The notes beneath the pieces are model-generated. The model was not told where the DNA came from. It saw nothing but the letters and a program-made list of their open reading frames with translations, and searched no databases. A DNA stretch of 64,000 nucleotides from JANQPX01 sp039197065 (GTDB taxonomy: Bacteria > Pseudomonadota > Alphaproteobacteria > Geminicoccales > Geminicoccaceae): the NCBI GenBank assembly GCA_039197065.1, contig JBCCUL010000001.1, forward strand, positions 186,001 through 250,000. Direction: 5' to 3'. Each line of letters opens with the position of its first letter. The first letter of the stretch is position 1. The position numbers were made by a program, and so were the translations under genes. Of the stretch, positions 8,815-15,842 are shown in pieces.

Positions 8815-8829
8815 GCAGCATCTTGTGGC

Positions 8830-9255
8830 GTGACCACATCACCCGATTCCCACCGTCAACGTCCAAACCAACGGTTTGCCTCGAAGTTCTGGAAGGATGT
8901 CCGGGGAGTCTTCCGAAGTGGTCGTAAAGCAAGCGGTTCCAGTCTCTCCATGAACGTTGCGCCGTCTCCGGATCGGTTTGATGAGGATCCTCTCTTGAAA
9001 CATGCAGCTTTCGTCTCGGTTCTCGCCTTTCGTTCCGCCTGGCATGTCGAGGCCAAGCGAGATTTGGCCAGCGCCAAAGCGCTCAAGGCCTACCGGGCGA
9101 TCAATCCCGATGATCAAAATGCCTCCGACAGAGTCGTCGCAGCGCTCGTCGATGCCATCAGGCACCATCCCCATTGGCTGGGCGCCGATCATCGAGCCTG
9201 GGGAGGGCTTGTGTTTCGATCGCGCGACAGTCTCGCGGCCGATACGAATCCCTAG
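8830..9255 (+). CDS. Hypothetical protein
   Basis: A 141-codon reading frame from a GTG, or 102 codons from the ATG at 8950. It sits on the same strand just after the UDP-glucuronate decarboxylase gene. Codon choice in the second half is typical of the genome (GCC, CTC, GTC, GAT), which supports real coding. I do not recognise the product: it is soluble, with a helical middle (RSAWHVEAKRDLASAKALKA) and a His/Trp-rich tail (HHPHWLGADHRAWGG). Neither start has a convincing ribosome binding site, so the N-terminus is uncertain. Confidence 0.45.
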   Translation: MTTSPDSHRQRPNQRFASKFWKDVRGVFRSGRKASGSSLSMNVAPSPDRFDEDPLLKHAAFVSVLAFRSAWHVEAKRDLASAKALKAYRAINPDDQNASDRVVAALVDAIRHHPHWLGADHRAWGGLVFRSRDSLAADTNP

Positions 9256-9272
9256 AGCCAGCTGCAAAGAAA

Positions 9273-9301
9273 AACGCCCCCGGCAACATCTCGGAGGCGT
9301 T
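9273..9301. terminator. Intrinsic terminator between convergent genes
   Basis: An imperfect hairpin (AACGCC-C-CCG pairing with CGG-A-GGCGTT, one mismatch) lies between the hypothetical gene and the serine palmitoyltransferase gene, which converge here. Read on the minus strand it is followed by a TTTTCTTT run, so it best serves the reverse sphingolipid operon. It may also stop forward transcripts. Confidence 0.65.
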
Positions 9302-9345
9302 CTTTCCCGGGCTCAGAGGAGGAGTAGAGCCCTATCGGGAATCGA

Positions 9346-10563
9346 TCAGCTGACGGCGACCCTGGCCGGCGCCTCGAGGAGACCGGTCTCGTAGGCGATC
9401 ACGGTCAGCTTGTCGATGATCGTGCTCAGCTGTTCCTTCGTGTGCGCAGCGCAGACGCTGCAGCGAAGGAGCGACTCATTGGCGGGCGTCGCCGGCGGCA
9501 AGGCGAGATTGACGTAGACGCCCGCCGACAGCAGCTCATGCCACATATGCACGGCGAGCTCGGGGCTCGGCAGGCGCACGGCGACGATCGGGCTTTTCTG
9601 CTCGCCGAGGAGAAAGCCCTGACGCTCCAGACCGTCATAGAAGTGGCCGACATTGTCCCAGAGCGTCGTCATCAACTCCGGGCGCTGCTTGATGGTCTCG
9701 AGTGCGGCACGCACCGAGGCGATTACCGATGGCGGCAGTGAGGCCGTGAACATGTAGGGACGGCAGGCAACCCGGAGAATTTCAAAATCCGGGAGGCTGG
9801 AGACGCAAAAGCCACCGACAGCGCCCAGGCTCTTGCTGAACGTGCCGACCACCATGTCGACATCGCTCTCTACGCCCGCTTCTTCGGCAAGGCCGCGCCC
9901 CTTCGCGCCGAGCACGCCGAAGGAATGCGCCTCGTCAACGATCAGATAAGCGCCATGCTTCTTTTTAACATCGACGAACTCCCGCAGGGGCGCCTTGTCG
10001 CCGAGCATCGAGTAGATGCCCTCGACGACGACCACCTTGTTGCCGGGTTCCTTGGCGAGGCGGGCAAGACGGCGATCCAAATCCCTCGGATCGTTGTGGC
10101 GGAACCGAATGACGGTAGCACTGCTCATCTTGCAGGCATCATAGATGCTGGCGTGGCTGTCGGCGTCGATCAGAAGGTAGTCATCCGGTCCGGCGACGGT
10201 CGAGATGATACCGAGATTGGCCTGATAGCCTGTGGTGAACACCATGCCATGCTCATGACCGAAAAATGACGCCAAAGCCTGTTCGAGGGCGCGATGGCCG
10301 CCATAGTGGCCATTGGCAATCGATGAACCGGTCGTGCCGGTGCCCAGCGTTTCCAGCGCAGACGCTGCGGCGCTCACGCAGCCGGCGTCGAATGTCAGAC
10401 CGAGATAGTTATTGGTGCCGGCGAGCAGAATGCGCTTTCGGCCGATCATCGCCTCGGTCGGCGACAGGACGCGATCGATGCGCACCCGAAACGGGTCGGC
10501 GCCGATGTCCTTGACGGCACGGTGTGACTGGGCCAGGTGCTCAAAGCGTTGGAACAACGACAT
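9346..10563 (-). CDS. spt: Serine palmitoyltransferase (alpha-oxoamine synthase family)
   Basis: 405-residue PLP enzyme of the alpha-oxoamine synthase family. The PLP lysine lies in GTFSKSLGAVGG (K244), with D210-x2-H213 in VDEAHSFG and the stacking histidine in DADSHASIYDACK. The GHYGGHRALE motif (residues 85-94) is typical of this family. Relatives include 5-aminolevulinate synthase and BioF. The dedicated acyl carrier protein 3 bases upstream, plus a ceramide-reductase-like and an acyl-AMP-ligase gene, point to serine palmitoyltransferase, which condenses serine with an acyl thioester to 3-ketosphinganine, the first step of sphingolipid synthesis. Last gene of a four-gene reverse operon ending at a hairpin. 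Confidence 0.85.
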   Translation of the reverse strand: MSLFQRFEHLAQSHRAVKDIGADPFRVRIDRVLSPTEAMIGRKRILLAGTNNYLGLTFDAGCVSAAASALETLGTGTTGSSIANGHYGGHRALEQALASFFGHEHGMVFTTGYQANLGIISTVAGPDDYLLIDADSHASIYDACKMSSATVIRFRHNDPRDLDRRLARLAKEPGNKVVVVEGIYSMLGDKAPLREFVDVKKKHGAYLIVDEAHSFGVLGAKGRGLAEEAGVESDVDMVVGTFSKSLGAVGGFCVSSLPDFEILRVACRPYMFTASLPPSVIASVRAALETIKQRPELMTTLWDNVGHFYDGLERQGFLLGEQKSPIVAVRLPSPELAVHMWHELLSAGVYVNLALPPATPANESLLRCSVCAAHTKEQLSTIIDKLTVIAYETGLLEAPARVAVS

Positions 10564-10566
10564 GGC

Positions 10567-10809
10567 TCAACTTTCCTCCTTCAACTGACCTATTGTGTCG
10601 GCCAAATCGCCCACCGTTTTGATATCGGGAATAAGGTTCAACGGGATCGATATATCCAAGCTGTCTTCCAGCTCCATGATCACGTCCATCACGGCAAGCG
10701 AATCCAAATCCAGCTCAGCTGCAATATCCGTGCCTGATTCGATGGTTTTGCCGGTCTTGTCGAACTTCTGGAGAACGGCAATCACCTGATTAACGAGATC
10801 TTGATCCAT
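10567..10809 (-). CDS. Acyl carrier protein for sphingolipid synthesis
   Basis: 80-residue acyl carrier protein with the phosphopantetheine attachment serine S37 in ELDLDSLAVMD. It is acidic and four-helical in pattern. Its stop is 3 bases before the serine palmitoyltransferase start, so the two are co-translated. The likely role is to carry the fatty acyl chain loaded by the acyl-AMP ligase gene in the same operon and present it to serine palmitoyltransferase and/or the ceramide synthase. This matches the dedicated ACP in the Caulobacter ceramide locus. Confidence 0.9.
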   Translation of the reverse strand: MDQDLVNQVIAVLQKFDKTGKTIESGTDIAAELDLDSLAVMDVIMELEDSLDISIPLNLIPDIKTVGDLADTIGQLKEES

Positions 10810-10908
10810 TCAGGACAGCTCAGATGCCTTTTTTATTCCACTAAGACGATGATCGGTCCTAGCGGAGTGATGCGCGACAGTGCAAGGAAAGCTGTCTTAG
10901 TCGAAGTC

Positions 10909-10927
10909 ACAAATTGTTGCAATTTGT
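10909..10927. promoter_or_regulatory. Inverted repeat at the cerR/acp junction
   Basis: ACAAATTG-TTG-CAATTTGT, perfect 8-base arms with a 3-base centre, straddles the stop codon of the ceramide-reductase-like gene at the head of the 117-base gap before the ACP gene. It is AT-rich and lacks a T-run, so it looks more like an operator or weak attenuator than a terminator. The gap suggests a second promoter for acp-spt. Confidence 0.4.
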
Positions 10928-11871
10928 CACAACCAGTTGTGCAATCGATACCAGTCGATCGTTGCAGGAAAGCCGCGATCCACCGGAATCGCTGGCGTCC
11001 AGCCCGTTGCGGGCTGAATGGATCGTCGATCCGCGACCCAATTTGGGTGGGTGAGTTCTCTGACTTTCTCGGGGGTTAGCATCGGGACGTAGCCGGGCAT
11101 GATCCGAAGACCGGCATTGGCGTAACCCAGCGCCGAGAGCAGCAATTTAGGCACACGCAGGCGAAACGTCTTCCTACCAAAAGCCTGCTCAGCTGCGACA
11201 ATCATGCCACACCAACTATGGCCGCCGTCTTGGCCATCATCGGGCTCAAAGGTCAAATGGTTGGCCATTTCGTGTGCAAGAGTGGCCAGGATCAGATCAA
11301 CGAGATCGTCCACATGCAGCAATGAGAAGCGCGCCTTGTCATCCCCCAGCATGGTGCCGATACCGCGACCGACGCCTTTGAAGAAGGCAAGGGTTTCCCG
11401 ATCTCCGGGGCCATAGATCGCAGGCGGTCGAAGAATGGTCCAGGGGAGATCGCCACCCAGCGATGCGAGCGCCTCCTCGCCCGCGCGCTTGCTGGCGGCA
11501 TAGCTGGAAAGCGTCGGCTCGCGCGCCGCGAGCGAGGAGACGAACACCAGCTTCGGCGGCCGGGCGCGCGCAGCCATGAGCGCCGCCAGATGACGCGTGC
11601 CCTCTTCATTGGCGTCGAAGAAGTCTTTCCGCGTGCGCGCCTTGATCAGGCCTGCGAGATGGACGACGGCGTCGACCCCGTCGATCAGTTCGGCGATGGC
11701 GGCATCATCGCCGAGCGCCCCTTCGATGATGGTGAGAGCGCCGCCGTCGACATCGGGTTCGACCCGTCGCCTGCGCATCAAAGCGCGTACCGGGACGCCG
11801 TCCCGACAGAGCCGTTCGATCAGCCGCTGGCCGATGAACCCGCTTGCGCCGGTGACGGCAATGGCGGGCAT
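10927..11871 (-). CDS. cerR: NAD-dependent epimerase/dehydratase family, probable 3-ketoceramide reductase
   Basis: 314-residue extended SDR. It has the GASGFIG nucleotide loop (residues 8-14) and a Y124-x3-K128 catalytic pair in SSYAASKRAG. It starts 4 bases after the stop of the acyl-AMP ligase gene. In Caulobacter the gene in this position reduces 3-ketoceramide (or 3-ketosphinganine) to the hydroxyl form, and the same role is inferred here from synteny. Sequence alone shows only an SDR reductase/epimerase. Confidence 0.78.
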   Translation of the reverse strand: MPAIAVTGASGFIGQRLIERLCRDGVPVRALMRRRRVEPDVDGGALTIIEGALGDDAAIAELIDGVDAVVHLAGLIKARTRKDFFDANEEGTRHLAALMAARARPPKLVFVSSLAAREPTLSSYAASKRAGEEALASLGGDLPWTILRPPAIYGPGDRETLAFFKGVGRGIGTMLGDDKARFSLLHVDDLVDLILATLAHEMANHLTFEPDDGQDGGHSWCGMIVAAEQAFGRKTFRLRVPKLLLSALGYANAGLRIMPGYVPMLTPEKVRELTHPNWVADRRSIQPATGWTPAIPVDRGFPATIDWYRLHNWL

Positions 11872-11875
11872 GACA

Positions 11876-13699
11876 TCAGTCGCCGGCCGCCATGGCCAGC
11901 GGCTCTTCCGCCGCGGTCTGCTCGTCGTAGAGTCCGTCCAGATAGTTCTGCTTGGCGCGTGCGCGGCTGAGCTTGCCGGACGAGGTCATCGGCAGGCTGT
12001 GGGGCGGCACGAGAACGATCTCGCCGTCGACCGCCGCAGTGCGCGTCGCGGTCGCCTTCGCGTCTTTCAGGAGTTGCTCGCGCACCTCGCCGTCGCGGCT
12101 CCGGCATTGCACCAGAATGACGACGCGCGGTTCCTGGTCCTGATCCTCGATCGAAAACACCGCGACATCGCCGCGCCTTAGACCCGGCAGGTCCTCGATC
12201 GACCACTCCACATCCTGCGGCCAGATATTTCGGCCGTTGATGATCATCAGATCCTTGCTGCGCCCGGTGATCACCACCTCGCCATCGACGAGATAGCCGA
12301 GATCGCCGGTGTCCAGCCAGCCGTCCTTGAAGACCCGGGCACTGGCTTCAGGCTCGCCGAAATACCCCTTGGCGATGCTCGGTCCCTTAACGAAGATCCG
12401 GCCGACGTCGCGATCGGGAAGCGGGCTGTCATCCTCGGCGCGGATCTCGAAGACGTGGCCTGGAAGGGCAGGGCCGCAGAAGACGAAGCCGCGCGGCTTG
12501 CCGTCGTTTGCGCCGCCGCCGGCGTCAGGCTCGGCGATATGCTCGTCCTCGAAGCGCTTTCGATCGATCCGATCGATTTCGAGCCCGCGGTTGAGCGGGG
12601 CAAAGCTGACCGCCAGCGTCGCCTCGGCCATGCCATAGGAGGCGACGAACACCTTTCTGTCGAAGCCGTGGGGCGCGAAGACGTCGGCGAAACGCTCGAT
12701 CACCTGTGGCTGGATCATGTCGCCGCCGATTCCGGCCGCCCGCCAGGTCTTGAGATCGAAGGACTGGGAGGCCGCATTCTCGGCGCGCCTGCAGCAGAGG
12801 TCGTAGCCGAAGGTCGGGCTGTAGGAGAGCGTGTTGCCGTTTTCACCGAACAGCTTCAGCCAGGTCAATGAGCGGCGCGCGAAATCGCGGGTTGCCAGAT
12901 AATCGATGGAAAGCTGGCAAAGGAGCGGCGTCAGCATGAAGCCCACCAGACCCATATCGTGGTAGAGCGGCAGCCAGGAAACGCCGCGGTCGCCCTGCAC
13001 GATTTCGAGCCCGTGGTTGGAGATGGCGTAACCGTTGGCCATCAGGCAGCGCTGCGGCACCTCGACGCCAAGCGGCCATCGCGTGCTGCCGGAGGAGTAC
13101 TGAAAGTAGCAGGGATCGTCAGGACCGAACGGCCTGATGTCGACGGCACCGCCGGGCATAGCGGCGAAGTCGGCGGGCGTGCCGATCATCGGCCCTTCGC
13201 CGAAGCTCGCCGCTGCCTCCTCCAGAAAACCCAGATAGGCTGATGGCGCTATCGCCACCTTGGCATCCGAGCTGGTCATCAGCCGCTTCAGTTGCTCGAT
13301 ATAGGCCTCGCGGCCGCCGAGGCTTGCCGGGATCGGCACGATCACCGGAATAAGGCTGGCATATTGGCAGGCGAAGAAGGCGGTGACGATATCTGGGTCG
13401 GTATCGCCGAGAAGCACGACCCGCTCTTCACGCCCGATACCCGCCTGGATCAGGCTCCTCGCGAGACCGACCGCACGCTCGCGCATCGCCGCATAGGGCA
13501 GGGTCGCCATAAGCTCGGCGCGCGCGGAATAAAAATTCATGCCGGTCGAGCCGCGCGCGGCGTAATCCATCGCCTTAGGAAGGCTCTCGAAGTCGGCGCA
13601 GCGAAATGGTAGCTGGCCGTTGCTGGTCGGCGTTGGCGTCATACGGTTCCCGGCGGACAGAAAGCTTGAGGCCGTCCGCACTTCCAAGCTCGTGATCAT
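11876..13699 (-). CDS. Fatty-acyl-AMP ligase / acyl-ACP synthetase
   Basis: 607-residue member of the adenylate-forming superfamily, close to fatty-acyl-AMP ligases. It has the phosphate loop YSSGSTRWPLGV (residues 201-212), the YGMAEATL adenine-binding motif, a TGDLGYLVDGEV hinge region and a C-terminal SSGKLSRARAK lysine motif. It is expected to activate a fatty acid and load it on the ACP encoded two genes downstream. First gene of the reverse sphingolipid operon. The N-terminus is ambiguous: an in-frame ATG 19 codons in (13642) matches the usual family start better, whereas the first ATG lacks a clear ribosome binding site. Confidence 0.85.
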   Translation of the reverse strand: MITSLEVRTASSFLSAGNRMTPTPTSNGQLPFRCADFESLPKAMDYAARGSTGMNFYSARAELMATLPYAAMRERAVGLARSLIQAGIGREERVVLLGDTDPDIVTAFFACQYASLIPVIVPIPASLGGREAYIEQLKRLMTSSDAKVAIAPSAYLGFLEEAAASFGEGPMIGTPADFAAMPGGAVDIRPFGPDDPCYFQYSSGSTRWPLGVEVPQRCLMANGYAISNHGLEIVQGDRGVSWLPLYHDMGLVGFMLTPLLCQLSIDYLATRDFARRSLTWLKLFGENGNTLSYSPTFGYDLCCRRAENAASQSFDLKTWRAAGIGGDMIQPQVIERFADVFAPHGFDRKVFVASYGMAEATLAVSFAPLNRGLEIDRIDRKRFEDEHIAEPDAGGGANDGKPRGFVFCGPALPGHVFEIRAEDDSPLPDRDVGRIFVKGPSIAKGYFGEPEASARVFKDGWLDTGDLGYLVDGEVVITGRSKDLMIINGRNIWPQDVEWSIEDLPGLRRGDVAVFSIEDQDQEPRVVILVQCRSRDGEVREQLLKDAKATATRTAAVDGEIVLVPPHSLPMTSSGKLSRARAKQNYLDGLYDEQTAAEEPLAMAAGD

Positions 13700-13809
13700 T
13701 TGATGACAAGAACGGCGCTAGCTTTACTGGCGAAAACTTCCAGCGGCAAGCCCCTCCAATTATCGTCGAATTATTGTGTAATGCGCCTTCGGCCTCGTTC
13801 AAGCGGCCA

Positions 13810-15084
13810 TCAGGTCGAAGGTTCGTGCCTTTTCCTTTCCGCCCAGAGCATGGCGAGATAGGAGAGCGTGCCCAGCGCTGCGAAGCTGCTAATAAGGGGA
13901 AGCACCGTGCCGTTGTAGGCAAGTCCGATCAGGGCGCCCAGCACCATCGAAAGGAGGGTCGTCACCGTGCCGATCACGCTTGCCGCAATGCCGGCGATAT
14001 GGCCAAGCGGCTCCATCGCAAGCGCATTCAGATTGCCGAACAGCAGACCGATGCAGAAGAAAGCAAACAGCAGATAGAGCATCAGCGACCAGAGCGGCGG
14101 ATGGCCGCCGGCCGCGACCGCGATCAGAAGATAAAGAACGGACGAGCTGGAAAGCGCGATGATCGACCAGCTTGTCAAAGGCCGCATGCCGAGGCGCATC
14201 ACCAGACGGGCGTTCACAAGGGATGCGGTGCCGAACGACAAAGCCAGGGCTGCGAAATAGGCGGGAAACAGGTTGCCCAGCCCATATTGATCCTGGAACA
14301 TTTGGGCGGCTGTGTTGAGATAGGCGAGAAACGCGCCGAACAGGAGGCCGGCCGCCAGCGCATAGCCTGCGGCGATCCGGTTCCGGCAGGTCTCCGCCGC
14401 AGCCGAGGCGATCGCCTTGATGGCAAGGGGGCGTCGGTATTCAGGCTTCAGCGTTTCGGGCTGGCGCACCGCCAGCCAGATGCTGCAGATCAGGCCTACC
14501 ACCAGCAGCATGACGAAGATCACCCGCCAGGACCCAAGAAACAAAAGCCCCTGGCCAATCGCCGGCGCCACCGCAGGCACCAGCACGAAAAGCGTCATGA
14601 TCAGCGACATGATCTCCGCCATCGCAGCGCCAGCATAGCGATCGCGCACCATCGCCACCGTGGCGATGCGCGGACCGGCAATTCCGATACCCTGCAGCAC
14701 CCGTCCCACCAGCATCATCGTAAAGGAGGTGGCGAAAATCGAGAGCAGACAGCCAAACGCAAACAGCGCAAGACCCGCCTGAATGGCCGGCTTTCGACCA
14801 AACCGATCGGAGAGCGGCCCGCAGATCATCTGACCGATGCCGAGGCCCAGAAACAGCGCCGACAGCACGAACTGCGCCTGGTTCTCCCCACCCGCACCCA
14901 GCTCGTCCCCGATCACCGACAGCGCCGGCAGCATGCTGTCGATCGACAACGCCACCAGCGAAATCAACAGCGCACACAACCCCACAAACTCTCCTGGCAG
15001 CGGCCCGGGGCGGGGACTTGCCTGAGACTGTGCTTGGTCTGCCTGGTGCTTTTCGGCCGGGCTTTGGGGGACCTCGTAGGTCAA
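13810..15084 (-). CDS. Bcr/CflA-type MFS multidrug efflux transporter
   Basis: 424-residue 12-helix major facilitator. The loop 2-3 motif reads GPLSDRFGRKP and the drug:H+ antiporter motif C region GILFVLVPAVAPAIGQ-like is present as FVLVPAVAPAIGQG, both typical of Bcr/CflA exporters. It appears to start at a TTG whose first base pairs overlap the TGA stop of the MaoC gene (TTGA), so the two are translationally coupled. The N-terminal 35 residues are hydrophilic and poorly conserved, so a later start is possible. Substrate unknown. Confidence 0.83.
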   Translation of the reverse strand: MTYEVPQSPAEKHQADQAQSQASPRPGPLPGEFVGLCALLISLVALSIDSMLPALSVIGDELGAGGENQAQFVLSALFLGLGIGQMICGPLSDRFGRKPAIQAGLALFAFGCLLSIFATSFTMMLVGRVLQGIGIAGPRIATVAMVRDRYAGAAMAEIMSLIMTLFVLVPAVAPAIGQGLLFLGSWRVIFVMLLVVGLICSIWLAVRQPETLKPEYRRPLAIKAIASAAAETCRNRIAAGYALAAGLLFGAFLAYLNTAAQMFQDQYGLGNLFPAYFAALALSFGTASLVNARLVMRLGMRPLTSWSIIALSSSSVLYLLIAVAAGGHPPLWSLMLYLLFAFFCIGLLFGNLNALAMEPLGHIAGIAASVIGTVTTLLSMVLGALIGLAYNGTVLPLISSFAALGTLSYLAMLWAERKRHEPST

Positions 15085-15611
15085 GCGGAGGGGCGCTCGA
15101 AGTTGTCGACGGTGGCGTGGCCGCGTTTGGCGATAAGGAAAGAGCGGACCATGTCGATGACGACGACGCCGTCTTGATTGCGGCCGATATGGCGGACGCG
15201 GATGATGCCCTCATTGGGACGGGACTTGGAAAGGCGTTTGCCCAGCACCTCGGTCTCGGCATAGAGAGTGTCGCCGACGAACACAGGAGCCGGCATCTTC
15301 ACCTCCTCCCACCCGAGATTGGCCACAGCCTTCTGCGAAGACCCGCTAACCGCCATCCCTGCGACCAGCGCCAAGGTCAGTGTCGAATTCACCAGACACC
15401 GACCGAACTCGGTCTGGGATGCGTAGTTGGCATCGAAATGCACGGGATGGGTGTTCATGGTGAGATTGGTGAACCAGACATTATCCGTCTCGGTCACCGT
15501 CCGTCCCGGCCAATGCTCGTAGACGTCGCCGACCTCGAAGTCCTCATAGGACCGGCCTGGGTCTTCGCGGTAACGCTGCTCGCCGATTTTCTTGATGCCG
15601 TAACTTTCCAT
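15081..15611 (-). CDS. MaoC-family dehydratase/hydratase
   Basis: 176 residues from the ATG at 15611, which follows GGGGAG at normal spacing; longer in-frame starts upstream lack such a site. A single hot-dog-fold MaoC domain carries the N-x-H-P-V-H-F-D hydratase motif (NTHPVHFDANYA). Members hydrate enoyl-CoA, mesaconyl-CoA or beta-methylmalyl-CoA type substrates. The LVNSTLTLALVAGM segment that follows is common in the mesaconyl/beta-methylmalyl-CoA group, but I cannot name the substrate. Coupled to the downstream efflux gene. Confidence 0.82.
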   Translation of the reverse strand: MESYGIKKIGEQRYREDPGRSYEDFEVGDVYEHWPGRTVTETDNVWFTNLTMNTHPVHFDANYASQTEFGRCLVNSTLTLALVAGMAVSGSSQKAVANLGWEEVKMPAPVFVGDTLYAETEVLGKRLSKSRPNEGIIRVRHIGRNQDGVVVIDMVRSFLIAKRGHATVDNFERPSA

Positions 15612-15683
15612 GCATCTCCCCATACACAATCCCAATGAAAAACCAAAATGCCCCCCTTTCTTTTAAACGTCGACGACCCTGAC

Positions 15684-15700
15684 GACGCAGTTGCTGCGTC
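15684..15700. promoter_or_regulatory. Inverted repeat in the maoC / TIR-FGE divergent promoter region
   Basis: GACGCAG-TTG-CTGCGTC, perfect 7-base arms around a 3-base centre, lies in the 231-base gap between two divergent genes. The gap becomes strongly AT-rich towards the TIR-FGE gene (15740-15830), as expected for its promoter. A dimeric repressor site is the simplest reading. Confidence 0.4.
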
Positions 15701-15842
15701 AGTCCTGGACGGATCAAGAGCAAGGGTTTAGATGGATCAGGAAATTATCTACCTAAAATAGATTTTTTCTTGAATTATTATCTGGAAAATTGAAAGATAT
15801 CACTCGTGCATTTTCATTCCGCCTCTTGTCGGGAGGTTATTG

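Noticed and set aside
9346..10563. 5-aminolevulinate synthase (hemA) or BioF
   Set aside because: Same family and motifs, but an ACP gene 3 bases away and ceramide-type neighbours make serine palmitoyltransferase much more likely.
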